This document shows positions 1 through 8,916 of a stretch of 45,706 bases of DNA, piece after piece. Under the pieces are notes generated by a model, which saw nothing but the letters and a program-made list of their open reading frames with translations, ran no database searches and had not been told where the DNA came from. The first letter of the stretch is position 1, and each line of letters starts with the position of its first letter. Made by a program: the position numbers and the translations under genes. This stretch comes from Flavobacterium psychrophilum (GTDB taxonomy: Bacteria; Bacteroidota; Bacteroidia; Flavobacteriales; Flavobacteriaceae): assembly GCA_945872245.1 (NCBI GenBank), contig CAMBZB010000016.1:1-45706 (forward strand), read 5' to 3'.

Positions 1-1643
1 GATGAAAAAGCATTTTTATTCATTCGAAAGCCAAATTCAGAATTAATACTGTTTTCAGCATCTTCTCCTGGCAATGCTCCTGCAGGAGAAAATCCTTTGT
101 GTAAACTTCCAAATAATTTGTAGCTATCGTTTAAGTTGTATAAAATCCCCAATCCCGGAATCCATACATTTACTGTATTTTCGGTAGTTTTTAAATTTAC
201 TCCAGTCCTATTTAAGTCTGATTTTCCATAATCGTTGTTTGTTACAGTAATGTTCTCATTTCTCAAACCGGGTGTAAGAATTAATTTATCAATTGTCAAA
301 TTATATAAAATGTGTGATGCCACAGCTTTGGCACTTTGAATTCTATTGGCATTACTACCTCCAAGACCATTATTGGTTTTGTTCATAAATTTGTTGTTTA
401 TCGCATAACCATCGACCCATTGGTAACGGTCTTCATAGTCTTCGTGATAGCGAACCCCAAATTCTACATCGTGTTTTACTGTCCCGGTGTTAAAATTCAA
501 ATTCCCAACGGTTTGTACTCCTTGGGATTCGTAATTTCTATTATTTGCTTTGACAAGCAAAGCGTTTGCGATTGTATTTGTATTACCTGTAAGCGCAGCA
601 TATTCTGCAGCATATTTGATTGGGTCTGCTGTGACGTTAGCAATCGAAACAGATCCTGTCCCTAAATTAACTTCATCCAGTTTGTACCAATTTCTGGCAA
701 AAGTATTTCGATACCCTTTTGTGGTAAAGGTTAAATTTTGTGAAGGCCTGATAAAATGCGTTGCCATTAACTGAAAATGATCTGTAAGTAGATTGTCTTC
801 ATTAGAGCCTAAATATCTTCGGTACGGATTCGTTTTATAATCGGTATCTGTCAATCCTAAATACGTTTCGTTTGATGCGTCTTCTGAATATTGCAGCTTC
901 ATCGTTAATGATTGATAAACTTTAGCATCAAAATCAGTGTTTAAACGAAATTTTGCAACATAATCGTTGGCGTCAAAACCAGTTTCTTTACCACTATAAT
1001 CAATGTCCATAAAACCGTCCGAATTTCTGTTGTTGTATTCTACCAAGTAAGCGAAGTTTTTGAAAGAATCTCCTAAAATGCTGTATAAATGTTTGGTATT
1101 GTAACTGCCATAAGTGGCGCTTATGTTGCCAGAAAAGGTAGCTGGTATTTGAGTCGAAACCATATTCAAGGCACCAGCAGTAGTGTAAGGGCCATATTGA
1201 ATCTGGCTTCCTCCTTTGATAACTTCAAAAGCTTTCATACGCGCAGCAGTTGGGAAATAATAAGCAGCAGGAGCCGCATAGGGAGCTGGTGCAATAAGAA
1301 CACCGTCTTCCATAAGGGTTATTTTAGAACTTCGGTCAGGATTTGTTCCTCTCATTCCAATGCTTGGTCGTAAACCAAAACCATCCGTTTCTTGTATAGT
1401 CACACCGGGAACATTTATCAAAATTCTGGAAATATCATCTTGCTTGAATACTTTGATATCGGCTTCAGAAATATAGAATGTTGAGCCGGCCTTGTTTTTT
1501 GCTTTGAACTTGTTGCCGACAATTGCATCAGAATTGATAGTAACTTCGGACAAGGAATTAATGGTGTCTTTTTTTACGTCTTTTTCTTGAGAAAAACCTA
1601 GGAATGATATGGTAATAAATACGAGAGAAACTACTTTTTTCAT
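1..1643 (-). CDS. FecA-like TonB-dependent receptor, N-terminal part
   Basis: Outer-membrane receptor for TonB-driven uptake, most likely of a ferric chelate. The first ~547 residues are present; the gene leaves the window on the left, so the rest of the barrel is missing. A signal peptide (MKKVVSLVFITISFLGFS) is followed by the plug domain: ISRILINVPGVTIQE, LRPSIGMRGTNPDRSS, LMEDGVLIAPAPYAAPA and IQYGPYTTAGALNMVST. These plug motifs are typical of FecA (ferric citrate) receptors. There is no N-terminal carboxypeptidase-like repeat and no anti-sigma signalling extension. The ATG at 1643 is preceded by a good Bacteroidota promoter and inverted repeats that could be iron-regulator boxes. Substrate is inferred from family only. 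Confidence 0.88.
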   Translation of the reverse strand, partial: MKKVVSLVFITISFLGFSQEKDVKKDTINSLSEVTINSDAIVGNKFKAKNKAGSTFYISEADIKVFKQDDISRILINVPGVTIQETDGFGLRPSIGMRGTNPDRSSKITLMEDGVLIAPAPYAAPAAYYFPTAARMKAFEVIKGGSQIQYGPYTTAGALNMVSTQIPATFSGNISATYGSYNTKHLYSILGDSFKNFAYLVEYNNRNSDGFMDIDYSGKETGFDANDYVAKFRLNTDFDAKVYQSLTMKLQYSEDASNETYLGLTDTDYKTNPYRRYLGSNEDNLLTDHFQLMATHFIRPSQNLTFTTKGYRNTFARNWYKLDEVNLGTGSVSIANVTADPIKYAAEYAALTGNTNTIANALLVKANNRNYESQGVQTVGNLNFNTGTVKHDVEFGVRYHEDYEDRYQWVDGYAINNKFMNKTNNGLGGSNANRIQSAKAVASHILYNLTIDKLILTPGLRNENITVTNNDYGKSDLNRTGVNLKTTENTVNVWIPGLGILYNLNDSYKLFGSLHKGFSPAGALPGEDAENSINSEFGFRMNKNAFS

Positions 1644-1678
1644 GGAGTAAATTATTTTTTTGATAGTATTTGGTTAAT

Positions 1679-1762
1679 GTTATTTAGAATAAATAAAAAT
1701 AACGATACAAATATAGAATCGGATTTTGGTTTATCAAAATCTATTTAGACTAATTATAAATA
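1679..1762. promoter_or_regulatory. Inverted repeats bracketing the receptor promoter (possible iron-regulator boxes)
   Basis: TATTTAGA occurs at 1681-1688 and again at 1742-1749. The first is part of TATTTA-GAA-TAAATA (1681-1695), lying between promoter and start codon, inside a wider GTTATTT...AAATAAC pair (1679-1703). The second forms TATTTAGA-N5-TATAAATA (1742-1762, one mismatch), just upstream of the -33 element. Paired AT-rich dyads around an iron-receptor promoter fit Fur or DtxR-type operators; which regulator binds is not shown by the sequence. Confidence 0.4.
1708..1738 (-). promoter_or_regulatory. Bacteroidota-type promoter of the FecA-like receptor
   Basis: On the minus strand TTTG (1738-1735), a 19-nt spacer and TATATTTG (1715-1708) match the Bacteroidota housekeeping promoter TTTG-N19-TAnnTTTG exactly. 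Transcription would start near 1702, giving a leader of about 60 nt. Confidence 0.7.
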
Positions 1763-1870
1763 ATAATTTAGTGTTTTTCTGTATTTAATTGAAATTCAAA
1801 AAGGTAGGGATTAAAATAATTTGAAAGAAAAAGATAAGGTTATTTCTTTTGTAAAACGAGACCAATTTTT

Positions 1871-2344
1871 TTACTTCGTTTTCTTCATTCTGTATTTTTC
1901 GGAACTTGGTTTTCCCTGCTGTATCCCAGTAATTGCAATCACTATACTATTTTTTGTAATCTGGGAATACCCTATTTTTTGTGGGTACTCATTGTTAGGA
2001 TTTTCGAATACTAATTGGGTTTCGATTTCAGAATTGTGTTTGTATGTTACTGGTTTGTCATTGTTTTGACCTTTGATGGTCGAAATGTAAAAGAGATTTT
2101 CTCCCTTTTGTTCCAGTTCAATTTGTTCCACATGCAGCGTGTCTTTTCCTTTTATGAAATAGCTTTCACCATCATAGATGCTGTCGTTTACCTTTTTCCA
2201 AGTTTCTGAAAGATTTCCATCTTTCGAATTGTTTTCCCATTTTCCCAATAGCCAATCGGCACCCACTATTTTCGAAGTTTCATTTGATTTTTTGCAAGAG
2301 GTAAATGTCAGGATTGTAATGAGAATGAGAAATGCTTTTTTCAT
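1871..2344 (-). CDS. Lipoprotein with DUF6265-like domain
   Basis: 157-residue exported protein of unknown function. The N-terminus MKKAFLILITILTFTSCKKS is a lipoprotein signal with lipobox TFTSC, so the mature protein should be lipid-anchored from Cys17. The rest resembles the small beta-barrel DUF6265 family: WLLGKWE near residue 31, SETWKKVNDSIYDGESYF, VFENPNNEYPQKIGY and VIAITGIQQGKP. Monocistronic, between the receptor gene (same strand) and prfA (opposite strand). Family assignment is from the WLxGxWE and ENPxxxxPQKIxY pattern; no biochemical role can be inferred. Confidence 0.75.
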   Translation of the reverse strand: MKKAFLILITILTFTSCKKSNETSKIVGADWLLGKWENNSKDGNLSETWKKVNDSIYDGESYFIKGKDTLHVEQIELEQKGENLFYISTIKGQNNDKPVTYKHNSEIETQLVFENPNNEYPQKIGYSQITKNSIVIAITGIQQGKPSSEKYRMKKTK

Positions 2345-2445
2345 TGGATGAATAAATTGAATTGGACTTTAAAACTTTTCAAAATTAGCTAAAAAGAGTG
2401 TTAAATGCCGCTTGAAGTGGTTCAAAAAAAATCTGAAATCAAAAA

Positions 2446-2476
2446 TCTGAAATCCGTAATCTTTTCACTAAATTTG
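2446..2476 (+). promoter_or_regulatory. Probable prfA promoter
   Basis: TAAATTTG at 2469-2476 matches the Bacteroidota -7 element; TCTG at 2446-2449 lies 19 nt upstream as a weak -33 element. The start codon is 23 nt downstream of the -7 box. Confidence 0.55.
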
Positions 2477-2499
2477 CACTCCAATAAAAGGATTAAAAA

Positions 2500-3576
2500 A
2501 TGTTAGACAGACTTCAAATAGTAAAGCAGCGTTTCGACGAGATTTCGGACTTGATTATTCAGCCCGACGTGATTGCCGACCAAAAACGTTATGTGCAATT
2601 GAATCAGGAATATAAAGGTTTGAAAGCATTAGCCGAAAAGCGTGACGAATACGTAATGCTGATGGCAAATATTGAAGAAGCCAACGAAATAATTGCCGAT
2701 AATAGTGATGCGGACATGACCGAAATGGCCAAAATGCAACTCGAAGAAGCTAAGGAAAGACTGCCGGAATTAGAGGAAGAAATCAAGTTTATGTTGATTC
2801 CAAAAGACGAGGAAGACGCCAAGAATGTGATGGTCGAAATACGTGCCGGAACGGGTGGCGACGAAGCCAGTATTTTTGCAGGAGATTTGTTCAGGATGTA
2901 CACCAAATATTGTGAAAATAGAGGTTGGAGAACTTCGGTTGTCGACATGAATGAAGGAACTTCGGGTGGTTTCAAAGAAGTGATTTTTGAAGTTACCGGC
3001 GAAGATGTTTATGGGACCTTGAAGTTTGAAGCGGGTGTTCACCGTGTGCAACGGGTACCGCAAACCGAAACCCAAGGTCGTGTTCATACCTCGGCAGCAA
3101 CGGTTATGGTGCTGCCAGAAGCTGAAGAATTTGACGTTCAGATAGATATGAACGATGTTCGTGTCGATTTTTTCTGTTCTTCTGGACCTGGCGGGCAATC
3201 AGTAAATACTACAAAATCAGCAGTTCGTTTGACACACATTCCCACAGGTTTGGTGGCCCAATGTCAGGATCAAAAATCACAGCACAAGAATAAAGATAAA
3301 GCGTTGACGGTTTTGCGCTCTCGTTTGTACGAACAAGAATTGGCCAAAAAACAAGAACAAGATGCCACAAAACGTACTTCACAAGTAAGTTCCGGTGACC
3401 GTTCTGCCAAAATTAGAACCTACAATTATGCCCAAGGTCGTGTGACGGATCACCGTGTAGGATTGACTTTGTACGATTTAGGAAATATTATGAATGGGGA
3501 CATCCAGAAAATTGTGGACGAATTACAACTGGTCAATAATATGGAGAAACTGAAGGAAGCTAGCGAGGTTTTTTAA
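2500..3576 (+). CDS. prfA: Peptide chain release factor 1
   Basis: 358-residue cytoplasmic release factor that ends translation at UAA and UAG. The GGQ peptidyl-hydrolysis motif is in [20 protein letters not shown] near residue 230, and the anticodon-like tripeptide is PQT in [20 protein letters not shown], where RF1 has PxT and RF2 has SPF. The N-terminal helical domain (1-100) and full length match the family. The GGQ glutamine is presumably methylated by PrmC, which is not in this window. Own promoter at 2446-2476; pyrF follows 121 nt downstream on the same strand, with a weak hairpin between. Confidence 0.97.
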   Translation: MLDRLQIVKQRFDEISDLIIQPDVIADQKRYVQLNQEYKGLKALAEKRDEYVMLMANIEEANEIIADNSDADMTEMAKMQLEEAKERLPELEEEIKFMLIPKDEEDAKNVMVEIRAGTGGDEASIFAGDLFRMYTKYCENRGWRTSVVDMNEGTSGGFKEVIFEVTGEDVYGTLKFEAGVHRVQRVPQTETQGRVHTSAATVMVLPEAEEFDVQIDMNDVRVDFFCSSGPGGQSVNTTKSAVRLTHIPTGLVAQCQDQKSQHKNKDKALTVLRSRLYEQELAKKQEQDATKRTSQVSSGDRSAKIRTYNYAQGRVTDHRVGLTLYDLGNIMNGDIQKIVDELQLVNNMEKLKEASEVF

Positions 3577-3610
3577 GGTGACTAAAAGATAATAGACGAA
3601 GAGATAATAG

Positions 3611-3642
3611 ATGCCATACTGAAATGTTTGGCATTTTTTTTA
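3611..3642 (+). terminator. Weak terminator after prfA
   Basis: ATGCCA (3611-3616) pairs with TGGCAT (3629-3634) over a 12-nt loop and is followed by a run of eight T. The stem is short and AT-containing, so partial readthrough into pyrF is likely. Confidence 0.45.
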
Positions 3643-3662
3643 ACACCTTGTGAACTTTGCGA

Positions 3663-3690
3663 AAAACTTTGCGAACTTTGCGGTTAAATA
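3663..3690 (+). repeat. 28-nt CTTTGCG-type motif before pyrF
   Basis: A run of three near-copies of AACTTTGCG ends 7 nt before the pyrF start codon. 23 of 28 positions match 26283-26310, which also ends 7 nt before a start codon. Possible dispersed translation or transcription element. Confidence 0.5.
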
Positions 3691-3697
3691 CACAACA

Positions 3698-4516
3698 ATG
3701 ACGACTAAAGAACTAATCGACCAAATCAAAATCAAAAAATCGTTTCTATGCGTAGGACTAGATGTTGATTTGAATAAAATCCCATCCCATTTATTAGAAT
3801 TAGAAGACCCGATTTTCGAGTTCAACAAGGCGATAATCGATGCCACGCACGATTTGGCTGTTGCCTATAAACCCAACACTGCTTTTTTTGAAGCGTATGG
3901 AATAAAAGGTTGGCAGTCGTTGCAAAAAACCATCAACTACATCAACGAAAACTACCCTGAAATTTTCACGATTGCCGATGCAAAACGCGGTGATATTGGA
4001 AACACTTCGTCCATGTATGCCAAAGCTTTTTTCGAGGATTTGAACTTTGACAGCGTTACCGTTGCTCCTTATATGGGGAAAGACTCAGTGGAACCTTTCT
4101 TGGATTTCGAAAATAAACATACCATTATGTTGGCTTTGACTTCCAATGAAGGGGCGTTTGATTTTCAAACCTTGAATGTTGGTGGAAAGGAATTGTACAA
4201 GCAGGTTTTGGAGACCTCAAAAACTTGGAAAAATTCCGACAACCTCATGTATGTTGTTGGCGCCACAAAAGCCGAATATTTCACGGAAATTCGCAAAATT
4301 GTCCCTAATAGTTTCTTGCTTGTCCCTGGTGTTGGCGCACAAGGTGGAAGCCTTTCGGAAGTATGTAAATACGGAATGAATTCCAATGTTGGCTTGCTGA
4401 TCAATTCTTCAAGAGCGATTATTTATGCCTCAAAGGGAACTGATTTTGCCGAAAAGGCCAGGGAAGAAGCGTCGAAAATGCAGCAAGAAATGGAAGCTAT
4501 TTTGAATTTAAATTAG
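3698..4516 (+). CDS. pyrF: Orotidine 5'-phosphate decarboxylase (type 2)
   Basis: 272-residue enzyme converting OMP to UMP, the last step of de novo pyrimidine synthesis. The catalytic Asp-Lys-Asp stretch is read in [20 protein letters not shown] near residue 90, and the phosphate-binding end in [11 protein letters not shown]. The length is that of the bacterial type 2 (about 270-residue) group. The reading frame is open back to a GTG at 3650, but that stretch only translates the CTTTGCG repeat; ATG at 3698, giving [20 protein letters not shown], is the family start. Likely co-transcribed with the hydrolase gene 29 nt downstream. Confidence 0.95.
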   Translation: MTTKELIDQIKIKKSFLCVGLDVDLNKIPSHLLELEDPIFEFNKAIIDATHDLAVAYKPNTAFFEAYGIKGWQSLQKTINYINENYPEIFTIADAKRGDIGNTSSMYAKAFFEDLNFDSVTVAPYMGKDSVEPFLDFENKHTIMLALTSNEGAFDFQTLNVGGKELYKQVLETSKTWKNSDNLMYVVGATKAEYFTEIRKIVPNSFLLVPGVGAQGGSLSEVCKYGMNSNVGLLINSSRAIIYASKGTDFAEKAREEASKMQQEMEAILNLN

Positions 4517-4545
4517 TCACGAATTAAATCTGTAAATAAAATCCA

Positions 4546-5331
4546 TTGATCAAATACATCACATACAAAAATGAAAACAGCGATCAGTGGGTGACTTTTG
4601 TCCACGGTGCCGGCGGGAGTTCGTCTATATGGTTCAAACAAATTCGGGATTTTAAAAAATCCTATAATGTATTGTTGTTGGATTTACGTGGACACGGAAA
4701 TTCCAATGTCCAAATCAAAAAAGCTTTTAAACAAAAATATACCTTCGAATCCATTGCTAATGATGTTCTGGAAGTAATTGACTATCTAAAAATCGAAAAA
4801 TCACACTTTGTCGGGATTTCTCTCGGCACGATTTTGATTCGTCAATTGGCCGAAATGCATCCCGAACGCGTGCAAAGTATGATTCTTGGAGGTGCTATCT
4901 TGAAAATGAATTTTCGTTCGCAAATCTTGATGAGATTGGGAAATATGTTTAAATATGTGTTGCCTTATTTGGTATTGTACCAATTTTTTGCCTTTGTGAT
5001 TATGCCTAAAAAAAATCACAAACAATCCCGATTGCTTTTCATTAATGAAGCTAAAAAGTTGTACCAAAAAGAATTTATAAAATGGTTCAAATTGACAGCC
5101 GAAATAAATCCGTTGCTGAGGTGGTTTCGACAAGTGGAACTAAATATACCAACGCTATACATAATGGGGGAGGAAGATTATATGTTTTTGCCTTCTGTTC
5201 GACTAGTGGTCGAAAAACATTATAAATCATCGAAATTATTTGTTGTCGAACAATGTGGACACGTCGTAAATGTCGAACAGCCCATGGTTTTTAATAACGA
5301 AGTTTTATCTTTCATTGGTTCATCCAAATAA
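4546..5331 (+). CDS. Alpha/beta-fold hydrolase
   Basis: 261-residue soluble hydrolase of the alpha/beta fold. Visible are the oxyanion segment VTFVHGAGGSSSIW, the nucleophile elbow HFVGISLGT (GxSxG, Ser near residue 96), a likely acid in LYIMGEEDYMF and the catalytic His in VEQCGHVVNVEQP near residue 246. A stop codon lies at 4537-4539 in frame and there is no ATG, so translation must begin at TTG 4546 (LIKYITYKNE). Substrate unknown; related to esterase and MhpC-type families. It lies 29 nt after pyrF and ends at the first hairpin of the duplicated element. Confidence 0.85.
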   Translation: MIKYITYKNENSDQWVTFVHGAGGSSSIWFKQIRDFKKSYNVLLLDLRGHGNSNVQIKKAFKQKYTFESIANDVLEVIDYLKIEKSHFVGISLGTILIRQLAEMHPERVQSMILGGAILKMNFRSQILMRLGNMFKYVLPYLVLYQFFAFVIMPKKNHKQSRLLFINEAKKLYQKEFIKWFKLTAEINPLLRWFRQVELNIPTLYIMGEEDYMFLPSVRLVVEKHYKSSKLFVVEQCGHVVNVEQPMVFNNEVLSFIGSSK

Positions 5332-5358
5332 AAATGCCGACATCCTTAAACGTCGGTA
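5331..5358. terminator. Bidirectional hairpin terminator, copy 1
   Basis: ATGCCGAC (5334-5341) pairs with GTCGGTAT (5352-5359, one G-U or mismatch), with A-runs before and T-runs after. Works for the hydrolase gene on the plus strand and for anything transcribed leftward from the duplicated element. Confidence 0.7.
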
Positions 5359-5574
5359 TTTTTTCATTAACCAAACCAAAATAATAAATAACCAGTTTAT
5401 TACTCTACAAATATCATATACTCCTTGCTGTGTTGCTGTTAATGATTTGCCATTTGTCTGTTATCTAACAGAATAGTACAGTCTCTCCTCTTCGTTTTTC
5501 ATTGATTGTCCATCGTATTATTATTGATGCAACTCGTTGAATAGAATTCAATTTACTCATTGATTTTGCCAAAA

Positions 5575-5606
5575 AAAATGCCGACATTTTACAACGTCGG
5601 CATTCT
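5575..5606. terminator. Bidirectional hairpin terminator, copy 2
   Basis: ATGCCGAC (5578-5585) pairs exactly with GTCGGCAT (5596-5603), preceded by eight A and followed by a T-rich tail. Stronger than copy 1. Confidence 0.7.
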
Positions 5607-5820
5607 TTTACTAACCAAAACCAAAATAATAAATAACCAGTTTATTACTTTACAAAGATTGTAAATTTTTCACCCTCTCGCTGTTAATATTTTGTTATTA
5701 CTTTGTTGTATTTAAGTTAAGTTTTTTTAACTTTAATCTATTATTTTAAAAAGTTTTAAAACTGAAAATCAATTGTTTAGGATGATTGGTTTTGTTTTTC
5801 CATCATTCCTTTTTTCTTTA

Positions 5821-5850
5821 TGTAAAGCATCTTAATCGAGATGATTTACA
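5821..5850. promoter_or_regulatory. 12-bp inverted repeat upstream of katA
   Basis: TGTAAAGCATCT and AGATGATTTACA are complementary at 11 of 12 positions around a 6-nt centre. The dyad ends 4 nt before the -33 element of the katA promoter, the usual place for an activator site. A peroxide regulator such as OxyR is the obvious candidate by analogy, not by motif match. Confidence 0.55.
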
Positions 5851-5854
5851 TGAA

Positions 5855-5884
5855 TTGTTAACCCCATTTCCATAGGCATTTTTG
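5855..5884 (+). promoter_or_regulatory. katA promoter
   Basis: TTG (5855-5857), a 19-nt spacer and CATTTTTG (5877-5884) match the Bacteroidota promoter with one change in the -7 box. Expected start near 5890, about 20 nt before the ATG. Confidence 0.6.
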
Positions 5885-5909
5885 ATAAAAACTATTAAAT
5901 TCTATAATT

Positions 5910-7394
5910 ATGAAATCACATACAAAATTGACGACAGCCTCGGGAAAACCTTATGTAGAAAATGAAAATTCGCAATCTGTGGGGCCACGGGGTCCATTAT
6001 TGTTGCAGGATTTTATTCTTCACGAAAAAATGGCGCATTTCAATAGAGAGCGTATTCCAGAGCGAGTAGTGCATGCAAAAGGTTCTGGAGCTTTTGGAAC
6101 TTTTACCGTAACGCATAATATTACCAAATACACCAAGGCCAAGATTTTTTCGGAACTTGGAAAAGAAACCAAAGTATTTCTTCGGTTTTCGACCGTTGGT
6201 GGTGAAAAAGGTTCAGCTGATACGGAACGTGATCCAAGAGGTTTTGCCATAAAATTCTACACCGAAGATGGTAACTGGGATTTGGTGGGTAACAATACAC
6301 CCGTGTTTTTCGTGAAAGACCCCAAAAAGTTTGGGGATTTTATTCACACCCAAAAACGGGATCCTCACACCAATTTGAAATCACCCACCATGATGTGGGA
6401 TTTCTGTTCCCTGAATCCTGAAAGTTTGCATCAAGTTTTGATATTGATGTCAGATAGGGGAACGCCTTATGGATACCGCCACATGCATGGTTTTGGCAGT
6501 CATACATATTCGATGATAAACGATGCCAACGAACGTTTTTATGTAAAATTTCATTTTATAACTGCCCAAGGCATCAAGAATTTCAGCAATGATCAAGCGG
6601 CTCAAATGAAATCGCACGACATGGATTTTTCGCAAAGAGATTTATTCGATAATATCGAAGGAGGGAATTTTCCGCAATGGAATTTGAAAATCCAAGTCAT
6701 GACTGAAGCCGAAGCCAATAATGGAGAGTACTATTTTAACCCATTCGATTTGACCAAGGTTTGGCCACATGCAGATTTTCCGTTGATAGATGTTGGTGTT
6801 TTAGAATTGAATCAAAATCCACAAAATTATTTTCAAGATGTTGAACAAGCCGCTTTTGCGCCAGCTCATATCGTGGATGGTATTGGCTATTCTCCCGACA
6901 AGATGTTGCAAGGTCGTATCTTGTCTTATCCCGATGCACAACGGTATCGTTTGGGCCCCAATTATGAACAGATTCCTGTGAATCGTTGCCCGTTTGCCGT
7001 CAATAATTACCAAAGAGACGGACAAATGCGGGTGGATGGAAATGGAGGGAAAAATCCAAATTATTTTCCGAACAGTTTCGATGATATCGATATCGACCAG
7101 TCTTATATAGAACCGCCATTGCCTATCAATAGTAATTTTGCCGATTGGTACGACAGGAATTGCGAGGGAGAAAACGACCATTTTTCACAACCTGGAAGAC
7201 TATTTCAAATTATGACGCCGGAAGAACAACAAAACACCATTGACAATATAGTTGATGCCATGTCTGGTATTCACGGACCCCTAAAAGAAGAAATTGTTAC
7301 ATGTCAATTGTTTCTTTGGAACAGAGTCGATCCTCGTTTGGGAATGGAAATAGCCAAAGGCTTAAAGGTAGAGTTTGAGGATTTACCGGCTTAA
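5910..7394 (+). CDS. katA: Monofunctional heme catalase (small-subunit type)
   Basis: 494-residue catalase that splits hydrogen peroxide to water and oxygen. The active-site His is in [18 protein letters not shown] (His55), the distal Asn is in [15 protein letters not shown], and the proximal heme Tyr is in [17 protein letters not shown] near residue 340. The length fits clade 3 small-subunit catalases. Monocistronic with its own promoter and an upstream dyad. It converges on purU with only 4 nt between stop codons, so the transcripts must overlap at their 3' ends. Confidence 0.97.
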   Translation: MKSHTKLTTASGKPYVENENSQSVGPRGPLLLQDFILHEKMAHFNRERIPERVVHAKGSGAFGTFTVTHNITKYTKAKIFSELGKETKVFLRFSTVGGEKGSADTERDPRGFAIKFYTEDGNWDLVGNNTPVFFVKDPKKFGDFIHTQKRDPHTNLKSPTMMWDFCSLNPESLHQVLILMSDRGTPYGYRHMHGFGSHTYSMINDANERFYVKFHFITAQGIKNFSNDQAAQMKSHDMDFSQRDLFDNIEGGNFPQWNLKIQVMTEAEANNGEYYFNPFDLTKVWPHADFPLIDVGVLELNQNPQNYFQDVEQAAFAPAHIVDGIGYSPDKMLQGRILSYPDAQRYRLGPNYEQIPVNRCPFAVNNYQRDGQMRVDGNGGKNPNYFPNSFDDIDIDQSYIEPPLPINSNFADWYDRNCEGENDHFSQPGRLFQIMTPEEQQNTIDNIVDAMSGIHGPLKEEIVTCQLFLWNRVDPRLGMEIAKGLKVEFEDLPA

Positions 7395-7398
7395 TTTT

Positions 7399-8253
7399 TC
7401 AATAAAAAACCACCGTTTTATTGTCATAAACCATAGTTTTTCGTTCGGAGTGTAGTTTTATGGCTCTAGCCAAAACGATGCGTTCTAAATCGCGTCCTTT
7501 CATAATAAAATCGTCAATGGAATTGATGTGAGAAACACGGGTGATGTCTTGCTCAATAATAGGCCCTTCATCCAAGTGTTGGGTCACATAATGACTAGTA
7601 GCCCCAATGATTTTAACGCCTCTTTTAAAAGCGGAATGATACGGTTTGGCACCAGGAAAAGCCGGTAAAAAGGAATGATGGATATTGATGATTTTATTTT
7701 CGTAAAGAGAGATTAAAGTTGGCGTTATAATTTGCATGTAACGAGCCAAAACTACGAAGTCTATTTCGTGTTTTTGAAGCAAGGCTATCTGTTTTTTTTC
7801 GCCTTCTTCTTTATTTTCCTTGGTAAAAGGAATGTAGTAAAAAGGGATGTTAAAGCGTTCTGCAATAGGTTTTAAATCTTCATGATTGCTAATAATCAAA
7901 GGAATTTCTACATTCAATTCATCTGCGCTGTATCGTCCCAAGATATCAAATAAGCAGTGGTCGTATTTGGATACAAAAAGCGCCATTTTTGGTTTTTGGT
8001 CTTTGGTGTAAATTTCCCACGACATTTTAAAATCGTTAGCAATCGTTTGCTGAAAATCACTCTTTATTGAGGCTACATCTATGGCTTGATTGGTAAGTTC
8101 GCACTCGAGTCGCATAAAAAAAACGTTTTGTTCTACATCCACATGCTGGTCGATATAGATAATATTTCCTTCCACTTTTACTATAAAATTAGTCACTGCG
8201 GCAATAATTCCTTTTTGGTCTTTACAATGAATGAGTATGGTTATTTTTTGCAT
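7399..8253 (-). CDS. purU: Formyltetrahydrofolate deformylase
   Basis: 284-residue enzyme that hydrolyses 10-formyl-tetrahydrofolate to formate and tetrahydrofolate, balancing one-carbon pools for purine and glycine synthesis. An N-terminal ACT domain (ITILIHCKDQKGIIAAVTNF, residues 3-80) precedes a formyltransferase domain with the catalytic Asn-His-Asp set in INIHHSFLPAF and LDEGPIIEQD, plus GATSHYVT. Length is usual for the family. No clear TAnnTTTG box was found upstream; the 5' region instead holds three palindromes (8312-8418). Confidence 0.95.
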   Translation of the reverse strand: MQKITILIHCKDQKGIIAAVTNFIVKVEGNIIYIDQHVDVEQNVFFMRLECELTNQAIDVASIKSDFQQTIANDFKMSWEIYTKDQKPKMALFVSKYDHCLFDILGRYSADELNVEIPLIISNHEDLKPIAERFNIPFYYIPFTKENKEEGEKKQIALLQKHEIDFVVLARYMQIITPTLISLYENKIINIHHSFLPAFPGAKPYHSAFKRGVKIIGATSHYVTQHLDEGPIIEQDITRVSHINSIDDFIMKGRDLERIVLARAIKLHSERKTMVYDNKTVVFY

Positions 8254-8916
8254 AATATATTAATTTGTAGCTACTCCCGCTTTTCATTTCAAGTCCTCAC
8301 TTTATAAAGTATTTTTCTAAGTTAGAAAAAGAGCTTCTTTGGTCGCTTTTTTCTTCCAAGAAAAAATAACTTTCTAAAGTTCCGGGCTTTTCATTTCTAT
8401 CAGGGCTATAATCCCTGAGCTTTCGAGAACGTTTATCTATAATTTTCTTCAAAACTAATCTTATTTTTTTTAATAAAAAACCAGCTTACCATTAAATATT
8501 AATTTGGTTACATTTTAGATATATTGATTGAAATGTTTGATAAATGGTTATAAAATGATTTCTAAAGCGGATACCTACAGTTATCTTGATAAAGAATTGG
8601 TATTAATGGACTTTGCATTGAAATAAAATTTCAATGTTTTTATAAGAAAAAGTGTTTGAATCACTTATCAAGTTTTTTGATTTTCAGAAGCAAAAATTAG
8701 TGTTTTTTTTGAATTGATTTTTTTATAAGTAATTTATTTACAGCTATTTGCGCAATAATAATTTCTTTGGGTACTATTTCAAGGCGATGCAATTTTTGAA
8801 TGGAGTCGAAATTGTAGAAACAATCATGTTTTAAGGCTATAATTATTTTATTAAAACAAACTTTGGCATAGTTCGTGAATAGAGTTTAAGTGTACGAATC
8901 AATAAATAGTAAAATC
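8254..8916. other. 663-nt intergenic region with clustered palindromes, no gene seen
   Basis: The purU-proximal part holds three perfect palindromes: TTTTTCTAA-G-TTAGAAAAA (8312-8330), AACTTT-CT-AAAGTT (8368-8381) and TCAGGG-N7-CCCTGA (8400-8418). GCTTTTCATTTC occurs twice, near 8280 and 8387. From about 8450 to 8850 the DNA is very AT-rich and has no convincing coding or folded element. Nothing translates to a recognisable protein. Confidence 0.5.
8863..8878 (+). promoter_or_regulatory. Possible sigma-54-type promoter
   Basis: TTGGCATAGTTCGTGA resembles the -24/-12 consensus TTGGCACG-N4-TTGC. The GG of -24 and the TG of -12 are at correct spacing, but the final C is A. No TAnnTTTG box is visible nearby. 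A start near 8890 would leave a leader of about 27 nt. Confidence 0.4.

Larger units (their letters stand above)
5331..5655. repeat. Tandemly duplicated hairpin-plus-leader element
   Basis: An element of about 80-120 nt occurs twice, 244 nt apart: 5331-5450 and 5573-5695. Each copy starts with an A-flanked ATGCCGAC hairpin, then a nearly identical stretch containing CCAAAATAATAAATAACCAG and TTTATTACT, then a weaker match ending in GCTGTTAAT. Read on the minus strand each copy looks like a short transcript of about 90 nt ending in a T-rich terminator. The 578-nt gap between the hydrolase and katA is otherwise free of credible genes. Confidence 0.7.

Noticed and set aside
2604..3198. Long open frames opposite prfA
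   Set aside because: They mirror the prfA codons, lack recognisable motifs and have no start signals of their own. The same applies to long antisense frames in katA, GSIII and pepD.
3650..3697. GTG start that would lengthen pyrF by 16 residues
   Set aside because: The extension only translates the CTTTGCG repeat; ATG 3698 matches the family N-terminus.
8254..8850. Search for a gene or known riboswitch between purU and the collagen-like lipoprotein
   Set aside because: No frame with credible composition and no recognised riboswitch core; only palindromes and AT-rich DNA.
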